Below are positions 19,503 through 27,675 of a stretch of DNA of 64,000 nucleotides, piece after piece. Positions within the stretch are counted from its first letter, which is position 1. Every line of letters starts with the position of its first letter. The stretch is from a bacterium. Lineage in GTDB: Bacteria > Hinthialibacterota > Hinthialibacteria > Hinthialibacterales > Hinthialibacteraceae. A model generated the notes under the pieces. The model was not told the DNA's origin. It worked only from the letters and a program-made list of their open reading frames with translations, and ran no database searches. The stretch is taken from positions 124,001 through 188,000 of the forward strand of contig WGLV01000011.1 in assembly GCA_016125385.1 (NCBI GenBank), written 5' to 3'. A program made the translations under genes and the position numbers.

Positions 19503-21029
19503 GTGAATCTGAATCGCATCAACCCTCCCGATGATGAATACAACCGGCGCTGGCTCGGCGAGACCCGCCCGCCCGGCTGGGTGAATCCCGCGCCCGCGCC
19601 GCGTTATAACCTCGTGGTGATCGGCGCCGGCACGGCGGGGCTGGTTACGGCGGCGGCCGCCGCAGGGTTGGGCGCCAAGGTTGCGCTGGTCGAAAAGAAC
19701 CTCATGGGGGGCGATTGCCTCAACGTGGGGTGCGTACCTTCCAAGACGCTGCTTCATGAGGCCCACACCGCCTCGCTCATCCGTGAAGCATTTCGATTAT
19801 CCCGCGCCGAGGGCGATCCGCCGCAAGCCGATTTCGCTGAAGTGATGCGCAGGGTTCGCCGGGTGCGCGCTGAAATCAGCCCCCATGATTCCGCGCGCCG
19901 TTTTCGTGAATTGGGCGTCGACGTATTTTTCGGTGAAGCCTCGTTCAGCGGGCCCGATCGCGTCCGCACCGGCGAAGTGGAACTGTGTTTCCGTAAGGCG
20001 GTGATCGCGACCGGCGCGCGCGCGTTCGTCCCAGATATCGAAGGGCTGGATCAGACTGGTTATCTGACCAACGAAACCGTTTTCAACTTGACTGAACCGC
20101 CCGCTCGCCTGCTGATCGCGGGCGGCGGCCCCATCGGCTGCGAACTGGCGCAGGCGTTTCAACGCCTGGGTTCGAGCGTAACGCTGGTGGAATCTGGCGA
20201 CCGGTTATTGCCGCGTGATGATGCAGACGCCGCGCGGGCCGTGATGGACGCCCTGATGCACGATGGCGTCGATTTACGATGCCGGGCCGCTCTTCAGCGC
20301 GTCGGAATTTCCGACGGCCAATCAGTCGCTGAAATATTGGGTGACGGGGTTATCGATCGGCTCCAGTTCGACAGGCTGCTGCTGGCTGTGGGCAGGCGGC
20401 CCAATATTGAAGGGCTCAATCTGGAGCCGATGGGAATCGAAACCAATTCGCGCGGCGTCGTCGTCGACGAAACGCTGCGCACCACCAACCCTCGCGTCTA
20501 TGCGGCGGGCGACGTCTGCCTGCCGTATCAGTTCACTCACACCGCCGATTTTTGCGCGCGGCTGGTGATTCGTAACGCGTTGTTTTCGTTTTTGCCGATC
20601 AGGGCGCGCTGGACGGATTGGGTCATCCCCTGGTGTACCTACACCAGCCCTGAAGCCGCGCATGCCGGTCTGAACGAAGATGAAGCCCGCCGCCGGTCTA
20701 TCGAGTTCGACGTGTACAGGAGGGATTTCGCCGAGGTCGACCGCGCGCGCACCGAAGGCGACGTACGGGGGTTCGTGAAGATTCTGACCCGCAAGGGAAG
20801 CGATCGCATCATCGGCGCGTCGATCGTCTCGCCCCACGCCGGCGATATGATCGGCGAGATCGCGCTGGCGATGACGAATCGCATTGGCCTTGGCGCGCTC
20901 TCCTCCGTGATTCATCCTTATCCGACTCGCGCGGAGGCCATTCGTCAATGCGCCGACGCGTACAACAGAACCCGCCTCACTCCCTCGAAAAAGAAACTCC
21001 TCACACGCATCTGGAAATGGATGCGATAG
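19503..21029 (+). CDS. Mercuric-reductase-like FAD/NAD(P)-disulfide oxidoreductase
   Basis: A 508-residue flavoprotein. The GTG at 19503 is taken as the start: AGAGGCG precedes it, and the frame upstream overlaps the TVP38 gene. The FAD-binding GAGTAGLVTAAAAAG lies near residue 42, the redox-active disulfide is GGDCLNVGCVPSK near residue 75, the NAD(P) fold is IAGGGPIGCELAQAF, and the dimer-interface active-site motif is IHPYPTRAEA. There is no N-terminal HMA metal-binding domain and no C-terminal CC pair as in true MerA, so it probably does not reduce mercury. An N-terminal extension of about 35 residues precedes the FAD fold. Likely a disulfide reductase working with the upstream ArsS/DUF547/TVP38 set. 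Confidence 0.85.
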   Translation: MNLNRINPPDDEYNRRWLGETRPPGWVNPAPAPRYNLVVIGAGTAGLVTAAAAAGLGAKVALVEKNLMGGDCLNVGCVPSKTLLHEAHTASLIREAFRLSRAEGDPPQADFAEVMRRVRRVRAEISPHDSARRFRELGVDVFFGEASFSGPDRVRTGEVELCFRKAVIATGARAFVPDIEGLDQTGYLTNETVFNLTEPPARLLIAGGGPIGCELAQAFQRLGSSVTLVESGDRLLPRDDADAARAVMDALMHDGVDLRCRAALQRVGISDGQSVAEILGDGVIDRLQFDRLLLAVGRRPNIEGLNLEPMGIETNSRGVVVDETLRTTNPRVYAAGDVCLPYQFTHTADFCARLVIRNALFSFLPIRARWTDWVIPWCTYTSPEAAHAGLNEDEARRRSIEFDVYRRDFAEVDRARTEGDVRGFVKILTRKGSDRIIGASIVSPHAGDMIGEIALAMTNRIGLGALSSVIHPYPTRAEAIRQCADAYNRTRLTPSKKKLLTRIWKWMR

Positions 21030-21449
21030 GCTTTGCGCAATCATTCACCCATCAGTTGGATCTATTCTTTTGCGCATCCAGATGATTCTGATTCTGACAA
21101 AATTCATGTCACTCACCTCAATCCGTTCGTCTCGGCAACCAACGGGAGCGCTTGGTTTGCACAAACCCAATACCTGGCTCCGGCCCTGCTGGCCGGACAA
21201 AAAAAGGGCCCTCTCTTTCGAGAGGGCGTGGGAAAAACTGTATGGGATGGAAAGGAGAGGTCCGAGGCGTTGCGCCCGGGCTCCTTCTTCTGGTTTCAGA
21301 TGAAAAACGTCACGGTCCGGAACCGCCGGACCCCGCCCCACCCGCGCGTGGCGCGGATGGGGCGTTCTGGCTACACCTGCAAGAAATCAATAAGAAAACC
21401 TCGTCCAATCATGAAGCCGCAAACCGGCGCGGCGTGACAACGGATTGAT
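21030..21449. other. Convergent intergenic region after ftsZ
   Basis: 420 bases between the convergent flavoprotein and ftsZ genes. Several overlapping open frames here have no ribosome site and no recognisable product, so none is called. The region holds a strong minus-strand terminator at 21199-21227. A second, weaker GC hairpin (CGCCCCA at about 21334 with TGGGGCG at about 21359) has no T-run. Confidence 0.6.
21199..21227 (-). terminator. Rho-independent terminator downstream of ftsZ
   Basis: Read on the minus strand: GCCCTCTC, GAAA tetraloop, GAGAGGGC, then CC and seven Ts. The 8-bp perfect stem spans 21208-21227 and the T-run is 21199-21205. It lies about 220 bases past the ftsZ stop, so it is the likely end of the dcw operon transcript. 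Confidence 0.85.
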
Positions 21450-22763
21450 TTATTTTTTCAGGTTGCTGAACAACGATTTCGACATGGGCGGAAGCTGCTT
21501 GCCCTTGTCGCCGCGCGAGGCGCTCGCGTACGCCGACGAGCCGCCTTTTTCCGCGAAGACGAGGTCGTTCAGTTCATCGGGATCGCCTTCCACCGTTTCC
21601 GACAGGCCTTTCTTTTCCACGTAAGGCAGTGGCGCCTTCAGCGGGTTGGAGCGATGTTCGGGCATCGTCGAGCGTTCTTCCGCGCGGCTGGATTTGGAAA
21701 AGTCGCGGCGTTCGATCTGATTGCCGGTGGCGAGGATGGTGACCTTCATCTCTTCGTTCATCTCGTTGTCGATCACCACGCCGAAGATGACGTTGGCGTC
21801 GCCGTCGGCTTTTTCACGGATGTGCTTGGTAATCGCCTTGTCGATTTCAAGCAGCTTGACGTCTGGACCGCAGGTGATGTTGATCAGGATTCCCTTGGCG
21901 CCCTCGATGACCTGTTCTTCCATCAGCGGGCTGCTGGAGGCCTGTTTGAAGGCTTCTTCCGCGCGGTTGGGGCCGTGGCCGTAGCCTACGCCCATGACGG
22001 TTGAGCCGGCGGTGTCCATAATCGATTTGATGTCGGCGAAATCGAGGTTGATCAGGCCGGGGCGCGTGATCAGGTCAGAGATCGACTGTACACACTGTTT
22101 GAGCACGTTGTCGGCGACCTTGAAGGCGTCGAGCAGCGTGGTTGATTCATCGACGACGTTGATCAGCCGCTGGTTGGGCACGGTGATGAGCGTGTCGACT
22201 TTTTTGCGCAGAATCTGCTGGCCCTTCTCGGCGTGCTGGCGGCGGATCGAGCCTTCAAACTCGAACGGTTTGGTGGTGATCGCCACCGAGAGCGCTCCCA
22301 TTTCCTTCGCGATGTCGGCGACCACCGACGAAGCGCCGGTGCCGGTGCCGCCGCCCAGGCAGGCGGTGATGAACACCAGGTCGGCGCCTTCAAGCTCGCG
22401 GCGGATCATCTCGCGGTCTTCATTGGCGGCCTGTTCGCCGAGCACCGGGTTGGCGCCGGTACCGAGGCCCTTGGTGATGCTTTTGCCGATGTGAATCTTG
22501 CGCGGGGTCTTGGCGCGTTGCAGCGCCTGGGCGTCAGTGTTGATGACGACGAACTCGACGCCGTCAAGATGGCCGTCGCCCATGGCGTCGACCGCGTTGC
22601 TGCCGCCGCCGCCGATGCCCACCACGGTGATTTTAGGGCCGTTGCCGTTCAACAGTTCTTCCGACATGTCGTTAGCGAGTTCGATGCGGGCGCGGTGCCG
22701 TTCGAGACCGCCGTCGTCGTCCTGCCGTCCGTAATTCTGGGAATTCGCGAATTCGATATTCAT
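21450..22763 (-). CDS. ftsZ: Cell division GTPase FtsZ
   Basis: A 437-residue tubulin homologue that polymerises into the Z ring. AGGAGG precedes the ATG at ideal distance. VVGIGGGGSNAVDAM, the tubulin signature GGGTGTGAS (about residue 138), TVPNQRL, and the T7-loop NLDFADIKSIM are all present. Two oddities: about 30 extra residues precede the GTPase core, and the C-terminus ends MSKSLFSNLKK without a recognisable (D/E)IPxFLR-type peptide, although FtsA, its usual partner, is encoded upstream. Last gene of the dcw cluster, 179 bases after ftsA, with its own strong ribosome site. Confidence 0.97.
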   Translation of the reverse strand: MNIEFANSQNYGRQDDDGGLERHRARIELANDMSEELLNGNGPKITVVGIGGGGSNAVDAMGDGHLDGVEFVVINTDAQALQRAKTPRKIHIGKSITKGLGTGANPVLGEQAANEDREMIRRELEGADLVFITACLGGGTGTGASSVVADIAKEMGALSVAITTKPFEFEGSIRRQHAEKGQQILRKKVDTLITVPNQRLINVVDESTTLLDAFKVADNVLKQCVQSISDLITRPGLINLDFADIKSIMDTAGSTVMGVGYGHGPNRAEEAFKQASSSPLMEEQVIEGAKGILINITCGPDVKLLEIDKAITKHIREKADGDANVIFGVVIDNEMNEEMKVTILATGNQIERRDFSKSSRAEERSTMPEHRSNPLKAPLPYVEKKGLSETVEGDPDELNDLVFAEKGGSSAYASASRGDKGKQLPPMSKSLFSNLKK

Positions 22764-22942
22764 GGGTCCGTCCTCCTATTTTTGAATCTTTATGGATTTC
22801 ATATTGGTAAGCCGCGAGACGGGCCCGCGAGGGCTGCCCCGGACGGCGCTTTCTCCCCGTTTGATCGTTTCATGCCGTGTTCCGTACTCACTCATTCCGT
22901 TCAACTGGCCATCCTTCATCCATCCGCCGCGAGGGCGAGAGA

Positions 22943-24181
22943 TTAAAAGGCTTCGTGCATCCACTTCATCACCCGTTTCACCACGCGCCTCATCCCGGCG
23001 CCATAGTAGGCTTCGTCTTCATCGCGTTTTTCAAAGCCCAGGTGCAACAGGCCGATCGCGGTGGAATAACTCGGGCTGGTGATGATCTCTTCATAACCGA
23101 CCACGCCATTGGGGTAGCCGATGTGCGTTTCTTTCTTGATGAGCGACTGCGCTTTTTCACGCAGCCCTTCGAGCATCGAACTGCCGCCGGTGAGGACGAT
23201 TCCGCCAAACAACACGCCGAGCAGGTCGCGCGCGCGCAACGTGCGGATGACCTCTTCGATCAGGTATTCGACGCGCGCTTCGATGATCTCGCACAACCGG
23301 CGCTTCTTGACGATGATGGTGCGGCGGTTTTTGAACCGCACCACTTCGAGCCGCTCTTCGGGGTCGATGCTCTCCGCTGTGGCGGAGCCGGAATATTTCT
23401 TGAGGTTTTCGGCGTTTTCGTACGGCGTTTGAAAGTAGTGATTGATGTCGCGGGTGATATCTTCACCGCCGACCTGAAGCGTCTCGCTGTGTTCGATGCC
23501 GCCTTCGTAATACACCACCACGGAGGTGGTTTCGCCGCCGATGTCGACCAGCGCCACGCCGGTCATCTTTTCTTCATCCGACAGCGTCGAATAGCTGGAG
23601 GCGATGGGCTGAAAGACGAAACGCTCCACCTGGAAACCCGCCCGCTGGACGCAACGCCGCAGGTTTTTCAGAATCGAATGGCGTCCCGTGATCAGATGGA
23701 CGTCGGCCTGCAGTACGCTGCCCTCCATTCCCAGCGGGTCGCGGATGTGCTGGGTTTCGTCGAGCCGGTACCAGCGCGGAATGGCGTGAAGAACCTCGTA
23801 ATCTTTTGAAGTCGATTTCTGAATCGCCGACTGGATGCAGTTTTCGATGTCGTCGGCGGTGACGGTTCGGCCATGTTTTGAGAGCACGACCGAACCCGAA
23901 CAGTTCTGGCTCTGGATGAACGCGCCCGATACGCCCACCACCGCGCGCTGAACGTCCATGCCGGGCGCCTGGTTGAGCGCCTTGGCGCAGGCGTTTGAGA
24001 TCGAGGAGACGATGGTCTCCAGGTTCACGATGCCCTGCGCCGACAGCCCGTCGCAGGGGTGGACGCCCAGCCCCTGCACCTCAATCGCGCGGCGGTCGTT
24101 GCGCCGCGCCGCCACGGCGCACACCTTGGTGGCGCCGATATCGATGGCCAATAACTGATCCCGGTCGTTTTTGCGGCTCAT
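22943..24181 (-). CDS. ftsA: Cell division actin-like protein FtsA
   Basis: A 412-residue actin-fold ATPase that tethers FtsZ to the membrane. The start at 24181 is chosen because it overlaps the ftsQ stop as ATGA. LLAIDIGATKVCAVAAR is phosphate loop 1, VALVDIGGETTSVVVY is phosphate loop 2 and GIVLTGGSSMLEGL is the adenosine motif. The C-terminal MRRVVKRVMKWMHEAF is a basic amphipathic helix, as expected for the membrane-targeting sequence. Coupled to ftsQ. Confidence 0.95.
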   Translation of the reverse strand: MSRKNDRDQLLAIDIGATKVCAVAARRNDRRAIEVQGLGVHPCDGLSAQGIVNLETIVSSISNACAKALNQAPGMDVQRAVVGVSGAFIQSQNCSGSVVLSKHGRTVTADDIENCIQSAIQKSTSKDYEVLHAIPRWYRLDETQHIRDPLGMEGSVLQADVHLITGRHSILKNLRRCVQRAGFQVERFVFQPIASSYSTLSDEEKMTGVALVDIGGETTSVVVYYEGGIEHSETLQVGGEDITRDINHYFQTPYENAENLKKYSGSATAESIDPEERLEVVRFKNRRTIIVKKRRLCEIIEARVEYLIEEVIRTLRARDLLGVLFGGIVLTGGSSMLEGLREKAQSLIKKETHIGYPNGVVGYEEIITSPSYSTAIGLLHLGFEKRDEDEAYYGAGMRRVVKRVMKWMHEAF

Positions 24182-25086
24182 GATTTCATCGCGTTCGAGT
24201 GCGCCAGCGGCCCCTCGTTCCTGTACAGTTTTTTCCACGTCGCTCCATTTCGTTCGTCCCAGCGGACGGCGAAGCCATGAATGGGAAAACGGGCGTCCAC
24301 GTAGATCGCCCGCAGGTCTTCTTTTTCAAGCGTGTTCCAGAAGGCGTTCAGCTTGATCGCCAGGTTGTCGTCATTGAGGTCGCGTAACACAATCAGTCCC
24401 ACCCGGCGCTTCAGATGCAGCGCCAGATCGCCGTTCTCACGAAATTCGAATTCCGAGGTCTCGGCGGTAAAGCCCGGCGCGCTCTCCGCCAGCGTCTGAG
24501 CCAGCTCAAGCCCGGCGAGGACGCGCTCGTCGGTAACGCGCGTTCCGGGTTCGCAGGGAACGTCGATGGCTCCGGTCAACAGTGGACGCGATTGCGCCAG
24601 CGCCAGCGTTTCTTTCTGTTCGCCCGCGTCGCGCCGGTCGAACGAATCGTCGACGATGGGCGGCAATACCACGCCTTCGCGGTCGAGTCCGTACATGGCT
24701 CCATCGGTGACGCATAACACGAACGCCGCCGGCGCGCGTTCTTCCACCACGATATGAATCTGATGCGGGGGAATCCGTTGGATGCCGGTGCGGTGGATGG
24801 CGGGGTGAGCCTCGATGCGCTGAGCCAGCGAGTTGAGGTCGATCAGCCAGATATTGGCGCCGGGGGCCAGGCCCGCACGGGTGAGGATCTCGTCCTGGCT
24901 GACGCGTTCGTTACCGTCAATGGTGATCTCCTGCACGGAAAAATCAGATGAATTGAACAGATAGCGGAACATGTCGACGCTGATCAGGATGACGCCCGCC
25001 AGAGTGGCGCCCATCAGGAACACCCGGCACAGATACCGGAACAGACCGGTCAAACGATCCACGAACGCGTCGGCCCAACCGCTCAT
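24178..25086 (-). CDS. ftsQ: Cell division protein FtsQ/DivIB
   Basis: A 302-residue bitopic division protein. The start at 25086 overlaps the murC stop as ATGA. There is a cytoplasmic N-terminus, one membrane helix (residues about 18-40, YLCRVFLMGATLAGVILISV) and a POTRA domain opening FSVQEITIDGNERVSQDEILTRAGL, then HPAIHRTGIQRIPPHQIHIVVEERAPAAF. The order and fold are those of FtsQ, which scaffolds FtsL/FtsB and FtsW/FtsI at the septum. The sequence is otherwise poorly conserved, as is normal for this family. Confidence 0.9.
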   Translation of the reverse strand: MSGWADAFVDRLTGLFRYLCRVFLMGATLAGVILISVDMFRYLFNSSDFSVQEITIDGNERVSQDEILTRAGLAPGANIWLIDLNSLAQRIEAHPAIHRTGIQRIPPHQIHIVVEERAPAAFVLCVTDGAMYGLDREGVVLPPIVDDSFDRRDAGEQKETLALAQSRPLLTGAIDVPCEPGTRVTDERVLAGLELAQTLAESAPGFTAETSEFEFRENGDLALHLKRRVGLIVLRDLNDDNLAIKLNAFWNTLEKEDLRAIYVDARFPIHGFAVRWDERNGATWKKLYRNEGPLAHSNAMKS

Positions 25087-26477
25087 CGCGCCGCCTCCTT
25101 GCCGCTCAACCGTTCGAGCAGGTTCATCCCCAGCTTCCATACGTCGCCCGCGCCGAATGTCACCACCACGTCGCCTTCATGCGCCTGCCCGGTGAGAAAC
25201 TCGGCGGCTTCATCGAGCCGGGGAATGTACATCGCGTTCGCGCCGTTGCGGCGCGCGGGGCCCAGCAGAATTTCACCGCTTACGCCGTCAACCGGCGCCT
25301 CGCGCGCGGCGTAAATGCCGGTGATCACCAGCAGATCGAGTCCGTTGAACGCCGCGCCGAATTCATCGCGCAGTTTCATCGTGCGTGAATAGAGATGCGG
25401 CTGAAACACGCCGATCAGCCGGCCCGTGTAGCGGTCTCTCAGACCCTGGATGGCGGCTTTGATTTCGTTGGGATGATGGGCGTAATCGTCGACCACAGTG
25501 ACGCCCGCCGCGCGTCCTTTTTCTTCCATACGCCGCTGTACTCCGTCAAAACGGCCTAACGCGGCGGCGGCTCGATCGAAGGGAAGCCCAATCGTTTCGC
25601 TGACCGCGATCGCGCCCAGCGCATTGTGCGTGTTATGGCGTCCGCTGACGCGAAGCGTCAAAAGCCCTCGCGTTTCGCCGCCGATCGTGACGAGGCATCG
25701 GCATCCGCCGCCCTCGGCTTCATAGCCACTGCCGCGAACGTCCGCCGATTCGTTGAATCCATACGTCAGTCGCCGGCGCCCGGCGGGGATGATCAGATCC
25801 CGCGTCAACTCGCAATCGGCCGAGCAGAGAATGGTTCCGTTTTCGCGGACGCCCTGCAGGAAGCCTTCAAACGCCTTCACGATGGCGTAGATGTCGGGGT
25901 AATGATCGAGGTGATCGGCGTCGATGTTGTTGATCAGCGCGATCTCGGGCTTGAGCCAGGTGAACGAGCCGTCGCTTTCATCGCCTTCGGCGATGGCCCA
26001 TTCGCCACCGCCGGTTCGCACGTTGCCGCCGATGGCGCGTAACTCGCCGCCCACGTAAGCGCTCGGATCGAGATCGAGGTCAATGAGGAGTTGAGTCAGC
26101 ATGGCGGTGAGCGTGGTTTTGCCGTGAGCGCCGGTAACCACGATGGGACGCTTTTCGTTCACCAGCGCGCCCAGCATGCGCGCGCGCGGCCAGACGGGGA
26201 TCCCGCGCGTTTCCGCCCCGCGCCGTTCCGGATGATCCGGTCTGGCGGCGGAGGTGGCCACGACGAGATCGGCGCCTTCCACGTTTTCCGGCTTGTGTTC
26301 GTGCATGATGCGCACGCCGAGCGCTTCAAGGCGTTCGGTGGCCTCGTTGCGCGCGGGATCAGAGCCGGTCACATGGACGCCGCGCTGGATCAGCGGGGGG
26401 GCGAGCGCGCTAACGCCGACGCCCCCCACGCCAATCAGGTGGACGTGTCGTACTCCCGACAGGGAGTCCTGGTCCAT
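25083..26477 (-). CDS. murC: UDP-N-acetylmuramate--L-alanine ligase MurC
   Basis: A 464-residue Mur ligase that adds L-alanine to UDP-MurNAc. GAGGG precedes tandem ATGATG codons; the second (26477) has the better spacing, the first is 26480, and an upstream ATG at 26498 is also possible. The N-terminal HLIGVGGVGVSALA binds the UDP substrate, VVTGAHGKTTLTAML is the ATP loop (GAHGKTT instead of GTHGKTT), and DDYAHHPNEIKAA is a MurC signature. Length is normal for MurC alone: MurB and Ddl are neither fused nor adjacent, although they often follow murC in this cluster. Confidence 0.96.
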   Translation of the reverse strand: MDQDSLSGVRHVHLIGVGGVGVSALAPPLIQRGVHVTGSDPARNEATERLEALGVRIMHEHKPENVEGADLVVATSAARPDHPERRGAETRGIPVWPRARMLGALVNEKRPIVVTGAHGKTTLTAMLTQLLIDLDLDPSAYVGGELRAIGGNVRTGGGEWAIAEGDESDGSFTWLKPEIALINNIDADHLDHYPDIYAIVKAFEGFLQGVRENGTILCSADCELTRDLIIPAGRRRLTYGFNESADVRGSGYEAEGGGCRCLVTIGGETRGLLTLRVSGRHNTHNALGAIAVSETIGLPFDRAAAALGRFDGVQRRMEEKGRAAGVTVVDDYAHHPNEIKAAIQGLRDRYTGRLIGVFQPHLYSRTMKLRDEFGAAFNGLDLLVITGIYAAREAPVDGVSGEILLGPARRNGANAMYIPRLDEAAEFLTGQAHEGDVVVTFGAGDVWKLGMNLLERLSGKEAAR

Positions 26478-26555
26478 CATGTCCCTCAAACCCTTCATTC
26501 AGTGCATTCGCCGGGCGGCCATCGCCCCCGCGGCGTGAAAACTCGTTTTGGTCCG

Positions 26556-27659
26556 TCAGGCCTCGATGAGGCCGAGCAGGTCGCGCGCGATGCGGTCCGC
26601 CGCGTCGCCGCGTCCCAGCACACTGGCGTTGCGGCTCATTTCGCCGCGCCGTTGCGGGTCATCCATCAAACCGCACAACGCGCCGGCCAGCGCTTCGGCC
26701 CGTAAGTCTTTTTCTTCCATCACCAGCGCCGCGCCCGCCTCCGCGAATGCGTTCGCGTTGGCGCTCTGGTGGTTCTCGCTGGCGAACGGGTAGGGAACCA
26801 GCACGCTGGGCAGGCCCCACAGCGCGATCTCGGACAGCGAACCCGATCCCGCCCGGCTTACAACGGCGTTAGCGCGTTGATAGGCCGACGCCATGTCGTC
26901 GATGAAGGGCGTCAGTGTTACGCACGCCGGGCGTGGTAGGCTCATCGCCCAGTCCAGGTTGCGCTCGCCGGTCTGCACCAGCGCTTCGAAGGCGCGGCCT
27001 TGCGCGCTCATCCGTTCAAAGGCTTGCAGGCAGGCTTCGGTCAGGCGTTTCGCGCCCTGGCTTCCACCGATGACGAGAATCGTAAAAGGCCGCTCGTGAC
27101 CGGCCGTTTGCGATTCGCGCCGCTGTTTCAGCATTTCTTCGCGAAGAGGGAACCCGAACGCCTTGCACTCCACGCCCGGGATGTACTTCCGCGTCTCTTC
27201 ATAAGTCACGTATACCGCGTCGCAGCGCGGCGCCATCATACGGTTTACCAGGCCGGGCACGGCGTTCTGTTCGTGCAGCGCCGTCTTCCATCCCAATAAC
27301 TTGCCCGCCGCCATCGCGGGGGCCGAGACGTACCCGCCCACGCCGAACACCACGCCTTTCGGCATCCGTTTCATCGCGCTCAGACAGCGGGCCACGCCCG
27401 AAAACGCCAGCCACACCGCCTTCAGGTTCGCCAGCGTGAGTTTGCGTTTGAGCCCTTGCAGATTCAGGCCGAAAAACGGCAGCCCGCGCCCTTCCGCTTC
27501 GCGCCGGTCGCGTTCGGCTTCGCGCCCCACGAACAACATGGGCGCGTTCGGCGCCAGCGCGCGCAGAGCCTCCGCCACCGACAGGGCGGGGTAGAGATGG
27601 CCGCCCGTTCCGCCGCCGGTGACGACGATCGAACCGGTATGCCGCGCCGTTTCCGTCAA
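26556..27659 (-). CDS. murG: Lipid II synthase MurG
   Basis: A 367-residue GT-B glycosyltransferase that adds GlcNAc to lipid I on the inner membrane. I place the start at a TTG (27659) because AAGGAG sits seven bases upstream of it and the gene then begins just after the ftsW stop; the longer ATG frame from 27698 would overlap ftsW. Signatures: VVTGGGTGGHLYPALSVAE, LHEQNAVPGLVNR, GGSQGAKRL and the donor-site SRAGSGSLSEIALWGLPSVLVPYPF. Confidence 0.94.
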   Translation of the reverse strand: MTETARHTGSIVVTGGGTGGHLYPALSVAEALRALAPNAPMLFVGREAERDRREAEGRGLPFFGLNLQGLKRKLTLANLKAVWLAFSGVARCLSAMKRMPKGVVFGVGGYVSAPAMAAGKLLGWKTALHEQNAVPGLVNRMMAPRCDAVYVTYEETRKYIPGVECKAFGFPLREEMLKQRRESQTAGHERPFTILVIGGSQGAKRLTEACLQAFERMSAQGRAFEALVQTGERNLDWAMSLPRPACVTLTPFIDDMASAYQRANAVVSRAGSGSLSEIALWGLPSVLVPYPFASENHQSANANAFAEAGAALVMEEKDLRAEALAGALCGLMDDPQRRGEMSRNASVLGRGDAADRIARDLLGLIEA

Positions 27660-27675
27660 AATCCTTCTCCTTGCG

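Noticed and set aside
19503-21029. True mercuric reductase (MerA)
   Set aside because: The active-site disulfide is present but the C-terminal Cys pair and HMA domain needed to handle Hg(II) are absent, and no mer regulator or transporter genes are nearby.
21033-21437. Overlapping small frames after the flavoprotein gene
   Set aside because: They cross the ftsZ terminator, have no ribosome sites, and encode low-complexity basic peptides.
22764-22942. A 62-codon frame between ftsA and ftsZ
   Set aside because: It overlaps the end of ftsA, lacks a ribosome site, and encodes no recognisable protein; the spacer more likely holds an internal ftsZ promoter, though no clear boxes were seen.
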